DNA of 64,000 nucleotides from UBA11865 sp041570195 (GTDB lineage: Bacteria; Chloroflexota; Anaerolineae; Promineifilales; Promineifilaceae), in NCBI GenBank assembly GCA_041570195.1, contig JBFFWQ010000008.1, positions 27,631 to 91,630 on the forward strand, written 5' to 3'. The notes beneath the pieces are model-generated. The model ran no database searches and had not been told where the DNA came from. It saw only the letters and a program-made list of their open reading frames with translations. The first letter of the stretch is position 1, and each line of letters starts with the position of its first letter. Shown one piece after another: positions 35,424-44,573 of this stretch. The position numbers and the translations under genes are program-made.

Positions 35424-35504
35424 CAAGCTCGCAAAACGAGCTTGCGGCCACTGACAAAGAATATGAGTTGACAGCCTGGAAGGTCATGATCTGTGTAGAT
35501 CTTC
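35424..35504 (+). other. Two hairpins between the PfkB kinase and sahH
   Basis: A perfect 8-base stem CAAGCTCG-caaaa-CGAGCTTG (35424-35444) is followed by a second 8-base stem, GGAAGGTC/GATCTTCC, with one G-T pair (35477-35504). No T run follows either, so they are not classic terminators. They may slow or adjust transcription into sahH, but no known S-adenosylhomocysteine riboswitch core is visible. Confidence 0.4.
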
Positions 35505-35541
35505 CAAAATCCATGTCTTAACCCAAAAGGAGACCATAACA

Positions 35542-36801
35542 ATGGACTACGATATCAAAAATCCAAATCTGGCGACGGGCGGCCGCCACCGGATCGAATG
35601 GGCCGAGCAGGAGATGCCGGTGTTGCGAAGTATTCGCCAACGTTTCGCAAAGGAGCGCCCGCTAACCGGCACCCGGATCAGCGCCTGTCTTCATGTTACC
35701 ACGGAGACAGCCAATCTGGCTCATACCCTTCAGGTTGGCGGGGCTGAAGTCGTCCTGTGTGCCAGCAACCCGCTGAGTACTCAGGATGATGTGGCGGCTA
35801 GCCTGGTCAGTCACTATGAGATTCCAGTCTTCGCCATCAAAGGTGAGGACAATGAGACGTATTACAATCATATTAGGGCCGCACTAGACCATCAGCCCAA
35901 CATCACTATGGACGACGGCGCAGACTTGGTCAGCACCATCCACAAAGGGCGAACCGAATTGCTTGATGCGATCATCGGCGGCACTGAAGAGACGACGACA
36001 GGCGTCATCAGGCTTCGCGCGATGGCTAACCAGGGCCAGTTGCGCTTCCCGGTTATTGCCGTTAACGACGCCCTGACCAAGCACATGTTTGACAATCGTT
36101 ACGGCACCGGCCAATCTACTATTGACGGCGTCATCAGGGCTACCAACGTCCTGATCGCCGGCAAAACCGTGGTCGTAGCTGGCTACGGTTGGTGCAGCCG
36201 CGGAATCGCCATGCGTGCCAGCGGTTTGGGCGGCAATGTGATCGTGACCGAAGTCGATCCGCTGAAGGGGCTTGAAGCGGTGATGGATGGCTTTCGAGTG
36301 ATGCCCATGCAGCAGGCAGCTGAGGTTGGCGATATTTTCATCACGGCCACCGGCGACATTCACGTCATCGACGTGCATCACATGGAGGCTATGAAGGATG
36401 GAGCGATCGTCGCCAATTCGGGTCACTTTAATGTCGAGGTCAACATCCCGGGCCTGGCCGAAGCGGCCGTGAGGCCACCCCAAAAAGTGCGCGAATTCGT
36501 AGATCAGTATGAGCTCCCTGGAGGCAAGCGCATCTACTTGCTGGGCGAAGGGCGCCTGGTGAACTTGGCTGCCGCCGAGGGTCATCCCGCTTCCGTCATG
36601 GATATGAGTTTCGCCAACCAGGCCTTGAGCACCGTATTCATACTTCGCAATGCTGACACGCTAGAGAAGACCGTCTATTCGGTACCCGAAGACGTCGATC
36701 AGGAAATCGCTCGCATCAAGCTGTCAGAGATGGGCATTAACATTGACACCTTGACGCCTGAGCAGGAGAAGTACCTGAGTTCGTGGGAGGAAGGCACGTA
36801 G
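35542..36801 (+). CDS. ahcY: Adenosylhomocysteinase
   Basis: 419 residues, the shorter form common in archaea, Thermotoga and Chloroflexota. It has ISACLHVTTETANLAHTLQ (substrate pocket), DDGADLVSTIHKG, and the NAD-binding GYGWCSRGIAMRASGLG. The Lys and Asp of the active site lie near FPVIAVNDALTKHMFDN. The C-terminus with conserved Lys/Tyr is short (PEQEKYLSSW), as in this subgroup. It splits S-adenosylhomocysteine into adenosine and homocysteine, which removes the inhibitor of methyltransferases. AAAAGGAG lies just upstream of the ATG. The kinase upstream probably consumes its adenosine. Confidence 0.95.
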   Translation: MDYDIKNPNLATGGRHRIEWAEQEMPVLRSIRQRFAKERPLTGTRISACLHVTTETANLAHTLQVGGAEVVLCASNPLSTQDDVAASLVSHYEIPVFAIKGEDNETYYNHIRAALDHQPNITMDDGADLVSTIHKGRTELLDAIIGGTEETTTGVIRLRAMANQGQLRFPVIAVNDALTKHMFDNRYGTGQSTIDGVIRATNVLIAGKTVVVAGYGWCSRGIAMRASGLGGNVIVTEVDPLKGLEAVMDGFRVMPMQQAAEVGDIFITATGDIHVIDVHHMEAMKDGAIVANSGHFNVEVNIPGLAEAAVRPPQKVREFVDQYELPGGKRIYLLGEGRLVNLAAAEGHPASVMDMSFANQALSTVFILRNADTLEKTVYSVPEDVDQEIARIKLSEMGINIDTLTPEQEKYLSSWEEGT

Positions 36802-36811
36802 TCAGAGCGAC

Positions 36812-37339
36812 ATGGACTACTGCGCAAATCACGAGGATCATGTCGCCGTCGAGAATTGCGAACAGTGCGGCCGGCCTCTGTGCGCCCTTTGCCTATGGTA
36901 TGGTTTTGATGGGCGCCGCCTGTGCGAGGCACACGCCAAGGAATTGCAGGGGAGCGGCGAGGATGTTTATCCTCCGTCAGACTATGCAGATGCAATCCAA
37001 AACTCACTGATCGTGCGCTCCGAGCCACACGAAGCCTCGGATGAACCGGCAGTTTACAAGGGCAACAGTCAGGATGTCAGCGCTTTTGTGGCGGCCGTTT
37101 TGGCGGTCACAGCGCTGTTCAGCTGTTGTGGAGGTCTCTACTGTTTGCCCATCATTGCACTGGCCCTGGGAGCGATTGCTTACTTGAATGCTGACAAGGC
37201 TGTTGATCCATCCCGCGCGCGTCGTCTGTCTGGTATTGGCCTGGGTGCTGGAACGCTGATGGTGTTGGCCATCTTCGCCTGCATCGGACTCTACGTGGCC
37301 CTGCTGTTCGCAGCAGTCGTAAGCAGCCCGGCCCCTTGA
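36812..37339 (+). CDS. B-box-type zinc-finger membrane protein
   Basis: 175 residues. The N-terminus has a compact Cys/His set, CANHEDHVAVENCEQCGRP followed by LCALC and CEAH (residues 4-40), which fits a B-box-like zinc site. After an acidic linker come two or three hydrophobic segments (about 92-115, 119-137 and 150-172), with the CCGGLYCLPIIALALGAIAY pattern of DUF4190-like small membrane proteins. The combination is common in Chloroflexota and Actinobacteria, but no function is known. It starts 10 bases after sahH and is probably co-transcribed. Confidence 0.75.
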   Translation: MDYCANHEDHVAVENCEQCGRPLCALCLWYGFDGRRLCEAHAKELQGSGEDVYPPSDYADAIQNSLIVRSEPHEASDEPAVYKGNSQDVSAFVAAVLAVTALFSCCGGLYCLPIIALALGAIAYLNADKAVDPSRARRLSGIGLGAGTLMVLAIFACIGLYVALLFAAVVSSPAP

Positions 37340-37358
37340 ACGCCGCAGCAGACTGGTC

Positions 37359-38045
37359 GTGAACGGCCGATATTCGATTCGCGCACTGTTTTGCCTACAC
37401 CTGAACCATCGGCTAGTTTCCGTGAGACGACCAAAAGACCATAGCGCAGAGTCGACTGTCGGCAGTGTCAGAGCCGCTCGCGTTTTTTCGAATGTGATCA
37501 GCCCGCCGGTAATATTCGCTGGGCTTGGTCTATCGCTTGCATGGTATAGTTTGCCATTCTGGGAGGGACTTCTGTGGGCGGCCGTCTATGGTTTCTGGGT
37601 TTCGCTCATGCCGATACTGTTTGTAATCTACCGGCTACACACCGGGCAGATCAGTGATCTGCACATGAATACTACACAAGAACGTCGTTTACCTTACTTG
37701 ATGAGCGTTATTGGATCACTGGTTGCCCTGTTGATCATCATCATATTCCAGGGACCACAACTGTTGCTCTGCCTGTCCATCTTTGGCGCTATCGAATTAG
37801 GGATTCTGGGCCTCATCAACGATTTCTGGAAGATAAGCATTCACGCCACCAGTATCGCGGCGGCAGTGATCATCGTCGGGCTAGTCTACGGCGTGCTCGC
37901 CGCCCTGCTCTTGTTGCCGCTGGTGATCGTGGTTTGCTGGGTACGCCTATATTTGCATCGCCACACAGTGACGCAGGTGTTGGCCGGGCTTGCGCTTGGG
38001 ATCACGACGCCCCTGATGATGTTTCAATTCGGCTGTTTTGTCTGA
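37359..38045 (+). CDS. PAP2-like membrane phosphatase-family protein
   Basis: 228 residues from a GTG; the first 40 residues look unlike the family, so the true start may lie nearer 37480. It is strongly hydrophobic, with about six segments. The C-terminal part carries FWKISIHATSIAAAVI and RLYLHRHTVTQVLAGLALG, which match the SxH and RxxxHxxxQ/D motifs of PAP2-type proteins, with Gln replacing the usual Asp. The DLHMNTTQERRLPYL loop is also seen in this group. Possible roles are lipid phosphate removal or undecaprenyl diphosphate recycling. The changed residue makes catalysis uncertain. Confidence 0.65.
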   Translation: MNGRYSIRALFCLHLNHRLVSVRRPKDHSAESTVGSVRAARVFSNVISPPVIFAGLGLSLAWYSLPFWEGLLWAAVYGFWVSLMPILFVIYRLHTGQISDLHMNTTQERRLPYLMSVIGSLVALLIIIIFQGPQLLLCLSIFGAIELGILGLINDFWKISIHATSIAAAVIIVGLVYGVLAALLLLPLVIVVCWVRLYLHRHTVTQVLAGLALGITTPLMMFQFGCFV

Positions 38046-38058
38046 CAGGACAAGGATC

Positions 38059-38835
38059 ATGTTTGAACAAGACCGGGTATTACTCCGCTTGCAGCAGCGA
38101 GTTGTCGCCGAACGGCAGGTATTGGTTTGCTTTCTTAGCGGTTCGTACGGACGGGGTGTACAGGACCCCTATTCTGACCTTGATGTGGCCCTCGTTTATG
38201 CTGACGACGATAGTCGCGCTGGCGCATATGAAAGACGTAGAGAATTCGTGCGATCGGTCTTACCCTATGTGCCGGCCAAGTCCTTCGACGCGACTCACGT
38301 ACGACCATTCCTGCACATAGCCGTCTATAGTAACGGCAGCAAGGTTGATTATCGTTTTGAGACGAAAGATTCGCTGGCTCCAAATCCGTGGGATCGAGAG
38401 ATCCGTCTGCTAAAAGACGACGACGGTTGGGGAAAGGCCTTTCAGGACTCTTCCCTGCAGCTTGCCCCGTCGCTGCCGTTGCCCACGACAACCGCCAAAG
38501 ATCTTGCCAGTATCGACGATCGTTTTTGGATCATGTTTGTGGACGTTTACCGGCAGGTGTTGCGCGGCGATCACGATAAACCATTTACTGTCTACTTACA
38601 GCTACTTCACTTCACCCTGCCAGAGCTGATGCGCCTGTTACCGGTCGAAGAGCCAGCTCGACAAGCCCTTATCAGCGTTAATTATCAACGTGATGCGCGG
38701 GTAACTGTCAAGCATCTCCGCCAACTGCTGCGGACTTATCTAGCCGCTCGCGAGGCGATCATTCAGCGCCATCGCTTAGTCTTTGTCCCTGATGACGCAT
38801 TCGAAAGAGAACTGCAGCGCAAAATCAGTCCATGA
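38059..38835 (+). CDS. Nucleotidyltransferase-domain protein
   Basis: 258 residues from the ATG at 38059 (AAGGA ribosome site); a TTG at 38038 is a less likely start. The N-terminal Pol-beta-like NTP transferase motif is complete: LSGSYGRGVQDPYSDLDVAL, that is GSxxRG followed by DLD metal ligands, with a third acidic residue likely in VDYRFET. The C-terminal half is helical and resembles the substrate domain of aminoglycoside or streptomycin adenylyltransferase-like proteins. The acceptor is unknown. Its 3' end overlaps the convergent dus gene by 11 bases. Confidence 0.8.
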   Translation: MFEQDRVLLRLQQRVVAERQVLVCFLSGSYGRGVQDPYSDLDVALVYADDDSRAGAYERRREFVRSVLPYVPAKSFDATHVRPFLHIAVYSNGSKVDYRFETKDSLAPNPWDREIRLLKDDDGWGKAFQDSSLQLAPSLPLPTTTAKDLASIDDRFWIMFVDVYRQVLRGDHDKPFTVYLQLLHFTLPELMRLLPVEEPARQALISVNYQRDARVTVKHLRQLLRTYLAAREAIIQRHRLVFVPDDAFERELQRKISP

Positions 38836-39901
38836 GCGCGCCAACCGGCTGATCCCCAAATTGGCATTCCAAATGGGTCAGGGTAGCCTCAATCTGCCCT
38901 TCAGTCCTGGCGGTTACCATTTGACGACGGGACTCTTTCAGCGCCGGCATTCCGCCAAAATAGCGCTTCAGGTGCTTGCGAAAGAGTATCAGCCCTCGCT
39001 CACCGTAATAGGCTACCATTAAAGCCAGGTGATCTCTGATCACCTGGACCAGGACCGGAAATCTCAATGCTTCTTTGTCTTGTCGGGCCAACAGCCAAGG
39101 GTTACCAATTGCGCCGCGGCCGACCATTACAGCCTGGCAGCCTGTCTGGTTAATCATGCAGTCGACGTCTTGCGGCGACACAACATCCCCGTTGCCAATT
39201 ACCGGCACGCTGACAACATCACGTAATGCCGCAATGGCATCCCAGCGGGCTGCTCCCCGATACCCCTGCTCTTTCGTGCGCGGATGCAGCGCGATAAGCG
39301 CCGCACCATTATCTTCCAGGATTTTGGCCACCTCAAGATAATTCTGCTGGTCCTCCCAACCAAGGCGGATCTTGCCCGTTACCGGAACCATCAAGTGCTT
39401 GCACAGTAACCTGAAAGTTTCGGCGACAAGTTGAGGATCGCGCATCATGCCTACTCCCGCGCCGCGGCCGCTTACTCGCCGGGTAGAGCAACCCATATTA
39501 ATGTCAATGATGTCCGGGCCAAGCTCTTCGATCTTCTGCGCCGCCAGCAACATCCGCCGGGCATCATTGCCGAAGATTTGGAAGACCATTGGCCGGTCGT
39601 CGGCCGTGAAATCAAGCAGTGACATCGCCCTGCTTGTGCCATGGATAATATCTTCCGCCGCGACAAATTCGGAGTAATTCATGGTCGAACCAAAACGCCG
39701 GCATATGGTACGTGTCGGGACATCCGCGAATCCGGCCATTGGAGCCAGCACGACATCGCCGTAAACAGGCACGTCCCGAACAAAGAAGGTCGGCGCGACC
39801 GCTGGCGCTGCGCCAGGTCCCCCGATCTGTCCAGTGTGCGCTTGGCTGGACGCAAGCGGCTTCAACGGCCGCTGCAAGCCGCTGGTACTCTCGGAACTCA
39901 C
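38825..39901 (-). CDS. dus: tRNA-dihydrouridine synthase
   Basis: 358 residues read from a GTG at 39901 that overlaps the nitroreductase stop (GTGA). A longer frame to 39988 would overlap that gene by 90 bases. DusB-type features are LAPMAGFADVPTR (FMN site), DINMGCSTRRVSGRGAG (catalytic Cys in place of the general acid, about residue 135), GKIRLGWED and VPVIGNGDV. The enzyme reduces uridines in the tRNA D-loop with NADPH. It has a roughly 35-residue N-terminal extension rich in Ser, Pro and Gly. It ends a minus-strand run that also contains miaA, so tRNA modification is a common theme. Confidence 0.9.
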   Translation of the reverse strand: MSSESTSGLQRPLKPLASSQAHTGQIGGPGAAPAVAPTFFVRDVPVYGDVVLAPMAGFADVPTRTICRRFGSTMNYSEFVAAEDIIHGTSRAMSLLDFTADDRPMVFQIFGNDARRMLLAAQKIEELGPDIIDINMGCSTRRVSGRGAGVGMMRDPQLVAETFRLLCKHLMVPVTGKIRLGWEDQQNYLEVAKILEDNGAALIALHPRTKEQGYRGAARWDAIAALRDVVSVPVIGNGDVVSPQDVDCMINQTGCQAVMVGRGAIGNPWLLARQDKEALRFPVLVQVIRDHLALMVAYYGERGLILFRKHLKRYFGGMPALKESRRQMVTARTEGQIEATLTHLECQFGDQPVGALMD

Positions 39902-40665
39902 TGTAGGAGAAATCCTTGTTCGGCTAAGATTTGCCGCAACTCGGTCCGGATAGCTAATGAGGCCCGGCGAGCCGAATGTTCGGCCCAACCATAGTGCGAG
40001 ACGACCGCGTTCTGTTCTCGGCCGGAGACTTTCCTCCCCGAGTATATGCCGGTTTCGATCATCGCCTGATCGTATTCGCGAATCGCTTCATCTTCTCCAT
40101 CTGTGTCGTACGATTCCCAATGTAGCACCGTGCGCAACGGCAGGCGCGGTCTTACACGTGGCTCCACGTCCGGCCAGCCGACAGTCATACCCGATATCGG
40201 AAACACCAGTTCTGGGAGACTTAGCAAGGCAATGACGTCGCGAGGGCGGTTTCGAATCGCGCCAATATAACACATACCCAGGCCATGAGATTCGGCTGCC
40301 AGAGCAGAGTTCTGCATGGCCAGTGTGGCATCGACTGCGCTTACCAGAAAACTCTCGACGTGTTCGGTAACCTGCTTATAGCCGCGCTGCTCACATAGCC
40401 GATCGAGCCGGCTGAGATCGGCGCACCAGGCCAGGAATATCGGCGCTTGTCTGATATGCTTCTGGTCGCCGCACAGCTTGGCCAGCTTCTCCCTCTTGTT
40501 ATGGTCAGCGACGGCAATCACGCTATAGGTTTGCAGGTTGGACGAAGTTGATGCTCGCTGCCCGGCAGCTACGATTTCCTCAACCAAACCACTGTCTAGC
40601 GGATCGGACTTGTAGCGACGTACAGAAGCATGCTGATATATCAGTTCAATCGTCGACGTTTGCAT
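39898..40665 (-). CDS. NfsA-like FMN nitroreductase
   Basis: 255 residues, the size of NfsA/FRP-type oxidoreductases. It starts with HASVRRYKSDPL (FMN phosphate contacts), then GQRASTSSNLQTYSVIAV, GLGMCYIGAIRNRP (second FMN loop) and GMTVGWPD, the usual family order. These enzymes reduce quinones, flavins or nitro compounds using NADPH. Its start overlaps the miaA stop by 25 bases and its stop overlaps the dus start by 4 bases, so the three genes are translationally coupled. AAGGA precedes the ATG. The physiological substrate is unknown. Confidence 0.85.
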   Translation of the reverse strand: MQTSTIELIYQHASVRRYKSDPLDSGLVEEIVAAGQRASTSSNLQTYSVIAVADHNKREKLAKLCGDQKHIRQAPIFLAWCADLSRLDRLCEQRGYKQVTEHVESFLVSAVDATLAMQNSALAAESHGLGMCYIGAIRNRPRDVIALLSLPELVFPISGMTVGWPDVEPRVRPRLPLRTVLHWESYDTDGEDEAIREYDQAMIETGIYSGRKVSGREQNAVVSHYGWAEHSARRASLAIRTELRQILAEQGFLLQ

Positions 40666-41642
40666 CTTTGAGTTCCTTCGTGATCTCTATGGGCCAATGC
40701 ATTGTTGCCAGGCCAACTCAAGAAGCGCTTGACATCTTGTATTGCTCGCGCTTGCCAGCCCAGCTGTTGAATATCGTACCAATCAATGTTGTCATCATCC
40801 GGCCGAAACCAATTGTGTTGCTGCCTGGCAAAGCGATGGGTTTCGAACTTGATGCGTTCAACGCTCGCCGCCAGGCTAGATTCATCTTCTAAGTAAGCCA
40901 TGATTTGACGGTAGCCAAGGCCGCTCATTGCCGGTAGCGCTCTACTATACCCTTTCGCTTTGAGGCCTTCGACTTCTTCGACTAAACCGTCAGCCATCAT
41001 TCTATCTACTCGCTCGTCAATCCGCTTGTAAAGGACCTCCCGGTCGCAAGTCAGACCGATCATTTTGATGTCATATGGTGGCGGCTCTTTTCTGCGAAGT
41101 TGTGACATAGGTTGGCCGCTGATTAGAGTCACCTCAAGTGCCCGGATCACGCGCCGAACGTTCTTCACCTCGATTGCCTTGGCCGAGGAAGGATCCAGAT
41201 ATGCCAACCAGCGATACAGTTCGGTCCCACCCAGTTTCTGCAGCGCTTCGCGAAGCCCGATCTTCGGCGCGATCTCTGGAATGCTCCAGCCCTCGACAAT
41301 AGCTTTCACGTACTGTCCCGTGCCGCCGACTAATAGCGGCAGATTCTCACGCCGATGCACGTCGGCGATGGCCGCATCCGCCAGACGTTTGTACTGCGCT
41401 AGTGTGATGGTCTCATCAGGCTGGCACACGTCGACTAAATGGTGAGGCACCAAGGCCTGGTCGGACGCAGATGGTTTATCAGTACCGATGTTCATTCCGC
41501 GGTACAGCAATCGTGAGTCAGCTGATATGATCTCGCCGCCAAAATCGTTCGCCAGCATCATCGAGAAAGCCGTCTTGCCGACACCGGTTGGGCCAACAAC
41601 CACCAGTAAGAGACCCCGATCAGGAGAGCAATTTGCCAGCAT
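40641..41642 (-). CDS. miaA: tRNA dimethylallyltransferase
   Basis: About 333 residues from the ATG at 41642; the frame is open to 41771 but that would cover the end of yraN. Motifs are the P-loop VVGPTGVGKTAFSMML, the substrate block ISADSRLLYRGMNIGTDKP, LLVGGTGQYVKAIVEGW, and the C-terminal RFARQQHNWFRPD. The enzyme adds an isopentenyl group to A37 of tRNAs reading UNN codons. It follows yraN by 10 bases in a dense minus-strand run. The C-terminus is slightly extended and very basic (CKRRRLN). Confidence 0.95.
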   Translation of the reverse strand: MLANCSPDRGLLLVVVGPTGVGKTAFSMMLANDFGGEIISADSRLLYRGMNIGTDKPSASDQALVPHHLVDVCQPDETITLAQYKRLADAAIADVHRRENLPLLVGGTGQYVKAIVEGWSIPEIAPKIGLREALQKLGGTELYRWLAYLDPSSAKAIEVKNVRRVIRALEVTLISGQPMSQLRRKEPPPYDIKMIGLTCDREVLYKRIDERVDRMMADGLVEEVEGLKAKGYSRALPAMSGLGYRQIMAYLEDESSLAASVERIKFETHRFARQQHNWFRPDDDNIDWYDIQQLGWQARAIQDVKRFLSWPGNNALAHRDHEGTQRCKRRRLN

Positions 41643-41652
41643 GCCGACTAAT

Positions 41653-42021
41653 TCACCAGCCAAGCACGGCGTTTGGAATTTGCTCGCAACGCAGTAGGCG
41701 ACCCGAAGCGTCGAGCTCCACTGCAACCAGGTCAATTCGCCAATCGACCTCCCGACCAAGTTCGGCCACATAGATCGTGGCCAACTCGATCAGCTTTTGG
41801 CCTTTCTGCCGCGTCAGACCTTCCTCTGGACTGCCCATGGCTCGACCACGGCGCGTCTTCACCTCGACAAAAACAAGTTGCGCCCCAGACCGGGCAATGA
41901 TGTCGACCTCGCCTCTTTGACAACGCCAATTACGCTCGACGATGACATAGCCCTTGGCAGCCAGGTGCTCGGCCGCTACCGACTCACCCCAGGCGCCAAG
42001 CTTCTTCGGGCTACTGCTCAC
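41653..42021 (-). CDS. YraN/UPF0102 family endonuclease-like protein
   Basis: 122 residues from a GTG at 42021 with GGGAGG 6 bases ahead; earlier starts up to 42108 would overlap the glycosyltransferase more. The Holliday-junction-resolvase-like fold is seen from GAWGESVAAEHLAAKGY, NWRCQRGEVDIIAR and LVFVEVKTRRG. These contain the E...D...ExK nuclease residues. The family's role is not settled. It starts 11 bases inside the end of the upstream glycosyltransferase gene, which suggests coupled translation. Confidence 0.9.
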   Translation of the reverse strand: MSSSPKKLGAWGESVAAEHLAAKGYVIVERNWRCQRGEVDIIARSGAQLVFVEVKTRRGRAMGSPEEGLTRQKGQKLIELATIYVAELGREVDWRIDLVAVELDASGRLLRCEQIPNAVLGW

Positions 42022-43264
42022 GGGCGCCCTCCCCGCCTGAGCCAAGAGCGGCTTTCGGCACCGTACGCCGGTCCGGTGATGATCTACGACCCTCAGGATC
42101 GGCGCCAAATCTGCCTGCCGCGCTCGCTTTTCGACCGTACTGGCCTGCAGTCAACCGCCGATACAACGACACCGTACGCTCGACTGTGAATCGAATATCG
42201 TAGTGTTCCGCGGCTATCCTGGCTTGTGCCCCTAAACGGTGGCGCATGTCGCGGCAGCTGGCCAGCAATCTCATTGCCGCCGCCAGGCTACCTGGCGTTC
42301 CGTCAACGAGCAGGCCCGATCGATCGTGGGCAACCACATCGGCAATGCCAGGCGAGTTGATGGCGATAACCGGTATGCCGGTCGCTAGAGACTCGATCAC
42401 CGCCAGCGGATGGACCTCTGACAACGAGGCGCTGACGAATGCGTCACTCATGGCTAGTAGAGCCGGAACTTCCGTATTCTTCACTTGACCAAGGAAGTGC
42501 ACTCGCCTGGCCAGGCCCTGGCTGGCCACCTGCCATTTGAGTTCTACTTCCATGGACCCGGCGCCCACCAGCAGCAAGTGAAGATCTTCAGCCTGGCCGG
42601 CCGCTCTGATGAACTCGTCTGCAAGCCGCCGGACATTCTTCTCTCGCGAAAGCCGGCCGACGTAAATAAAAACTGTGGCCGTGGCCGGAATGCCGATCGC
42701 CGATCTTGTCTTATCTCCTGTAGGGTGCAGGAACTGCTCAATTTCAACACCGTTTTCTATCAGCTCAATGGGGGCACGAACGCCCGATTTCCGCAGTATA
42801 CGCTGAATGCTTGCCGACGGCGCGATTACAGCGTCGGCGATATCGGTCAATCTGGGCCAGGCCTGGCGCATGATCATGCTGGCCACCGAGTATGGCAAAC
42901 CCCCGTAAGCACTTAGATAAATATCATAGCGTGTATGGTTCGTGAATACCACCGGATTTCGGCCGTAGCGGCCGGCAAACTCAAGACCCATCAACAAGTG
43001 ATGACAATGAAGTACGTCGACCTCGCGCAGCCTCGATTGCGCCTCAGAACCGTAGGATACGCTAAAATAGTAGCCCGTCTTGCCCAAGGAGACGCCCGGC
43101 GACCGGATCACCTTCGAACCATCTTCGCCCGGAAGCGGGGCGCCCAAGGTGAAGATAGTCACCTGGTGACCGGCAGCCGACAGATGCCGATCATAGAGGG
43201 CGACCATTTGCGTTACCCCGTTGACGACCGGATGGTAACAGGCCGTCAGCATTCCAATATGCAT
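42011..43264 (-). CDS. Family 4 glycosyltransferase (1,2-diacylglycerol/ mannosyl transferase-like)
   Basis: 417 residues with two Rossmann-like GT-B domains. The N-terminal acceptor half has ACYHPVVNGVTQMVALYDRH and DVLHCHHLLMGLE. The C-terminal donor half has FIYVGRLSREKNVRRLADEF and the EX7E motif in SLSEVHPLAVIESLATGIPV. The start with VNGV and the HTRYD segment resemble lipid glycosyltransferases such as diacylglycerol glucosyltransferase. A Ser/Gly/Arg-rich tail of about 40 residues follows the domain. It starts 6 bases after transaldolase and is probably in one operon with it. Acceptor and sugar are unknown. Confidence 0.88.
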   Translation of the reverse strand: MHIGMLTACYHPVVNGVTQMVALYDRHLSAAGHQVTIFTLGAPLPGEDGSKVIRSPGVSLGKTGYYFSVSYGSEAQSRLREVDVLHCHHLLMGLEFAGRYGRNPVVFTNHTRYDIYLSAYGGLPYSVASMIMRQAWPRLTDIADAVIAPSASIQRILRKSGVRAPIELIENGVEIEQFLHPTGDKTRSAIGIPATATVFIYVGRLSREKNVRRLADEFIRAAGQAEDLHLLLVGAGSMEVELKWQVASQGLARRVHFLGQVKNTEVPALLAMSDAFVSASLSEVHPLAVIESLATGIPVIAINSPGIADVVAHDRSGLLVDGTPGSLAAAMRLLASCRDMRHRLGAQARIAAEHYDIRFTVERTVSLYRRLTAGQYGRKASAAGRFGADPEGRRSSPDRRTVPKAALGSGGEGAREQ

Positions 43265-43270
43265 CTCTTG

Positions 43271-44380
43271 TTAGAAACCGGCTGTCAGCGCCTTCAATTT
43301 AGATTCCAGCGTCTCCATCAGATGATCGTACGACATACTGAAGGCGGCCAGACCGTCCTGTTGAAGTTGTTCGGTCACCTCGTTCAGGTCAACACCCAGC
43401 TCGATCAGGCTATCCAGCGCAAGCCGCGCGCCTTCTAAATCGTTTTCCAGGGTGGGCAATGCTCGTCCATGGTCGCGAAAGGCGTCAATCGTACTTGGCG
43501 GCATGGTGTTCACGGTGTCCCGGCCGATGAGTTCGTCGACGTAAACGGTGTCGGCGTAGGCCGGGTTCTTGGTGCTGGTCGAAGCCCACAGAAGCCGCTG
43601 GGTCCTGGCGCCCTTTTCGCGCAGAGGCGCGAAATCGGGACTCTGAAAGAGTTCCTTGTACCGTTGATAGACTACTTTAGAGTTGCTGACTGCCGTACGT
43701 CCCATAAGTAGCTCGGCGGCCGAATCATCCTTTTCAGCCAGGATCTTGTCGACAGCAGTGTCGACCCGGCTCACAAAGAAGGAGGCGACAGACGCCACTT
43801 GGTTCAGATTGCCACCCTCGTCAGAATAGGCCACCAGGCCCCTTAAGTAAGCGTTGGCCACCGCCTCATAATGCTTCATGCTGAACATGAGGGTAACATT
43901 AACATTGATGCCGGCCGCGATCAATCGCTCCAGTGCTCGTACGCCGGCATCGGTTGCCGGCACCTTTATCATAACATTCGGCCGCCCGACAGCAGCTGCC
44001 AAACGTTTCGCCTCCGAAACTGTCCGTTCCTCATCATGAGCCAAATGGGGCGAAACTTCGAGGCTGACATAGCCATCGCCGCCGTCGCTTGCTTTATACA
44101 GCTCGGTGAACAAGTCACATGCAACCGTGATGTCCGTGACGGCCAACCGTTCATACAGCGCCTCGCCGACTATTCCAACCTCGGCCAGATCACGAATCTG
44201 CTCATCATAGTCGTCGGCTGATCCGATAGCCTTATCGAAGATGCTGGGATTTGAAGTCATGCCGCGCAGGCCATCCTCTCGGATTAACGCCGCGATCGTG
44301 CCGTCAAGTAGCAGCGAACGTCGAATATTGTCATACCAAAAACTCTGACCACAGGAATATAGTTCGAGAAGAGAGTTCAT
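43271..44380 (-). CDS. tal: Transaldolase
   Basis: 369 residues, the long bacterial form. The start SCGQSFWYDNIRRSLL and GLRGMTSNPSIFDKAI are typical. The Schiff-base lysine is in NVMIKVPATDAGV (about residue 142). NVTLMFSMKHYEAV and RLLWASTSTKNPAYADT confirm the family. It moves a dihydroxyacetone unit between sugar phosphates in the non-oxidative pentose phosphate pathway. It diverges from rpiB, another enzyme of the same pathway, across a gap of about 190 bases. GGAG precedes the ATG. Confidence 0.95.
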   Translation of the reverse strand: MNSLLELYSCGQSFWYDNIRRSLLLDGTIAALIREDGLRGMTSNPSIFDKAIGSADDYDEQIRDLAEVGIVGEALYERLAVTDITVACDLFTELYKASDGGDGYVSLEVSPHLAHDEERTVSEAKRLAAAVGRPNVMIKVPATDAGVRALERLIAAGINVNVTLMFSMKHYEAVANAYLRGLVAYSDEGGNLNQVASVASFFVSRVDTAVDKILAEKDDSAAELLMGRTAVSNSKVVYQRYKELFQSPDFAPLREKGARTQRLLWASTSTKNPAYADTVYVDELIGRDTVNTMPPSTIDAFRDHGRALPTLENDLEGARLALDSLIELGVDLNEVTEQLQQDGLAAFSMSYDHLMETLESKLKALTAGF

Positions 44381-44476
44381 TTCTGCTCCGTTTTAGGCTG
44401 CAGACTTTGTCGCCATTCGGATGGCGCCAGGTCTATGCGAGCGAAATATGCTCGAATAGGAACAGGCCAGGTGCCC

Positions 44477-44506
44477 TTGCTGAATGAAGTAGTCAACTCT
44501 TATAAT
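44477..44506 (+). promoter_or_regulatory. Promoter of rpiB
   Basis: TTGCTG (44477-44482), 18-base spacer, TATAAT (44501-44506). The leader to the start codon is about 60 bases. Confidence 0.55.
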
Positions 44507-44573
44507 CGTGAGTGTAGCGACTAGCTGGTGACCGGGCAAACCCGTCCAGCGCCCGGCACAAGGAGGGATTCCA

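Noticed and set aside
35440..35460. GCCACTG, a piece of the cobalamin riboswitch consensus, near sahH
   Set aside because: None of the other conserved boxes is present. The SAH riboswitch core is also absent.
38825..38835. Overlap of the nucleotidyltransferase and dus genes as a sign of a wrong call
   Set aside because: Both ends carry family-like sequence up to the stops; an 11-base convergent overlap is ordinary.
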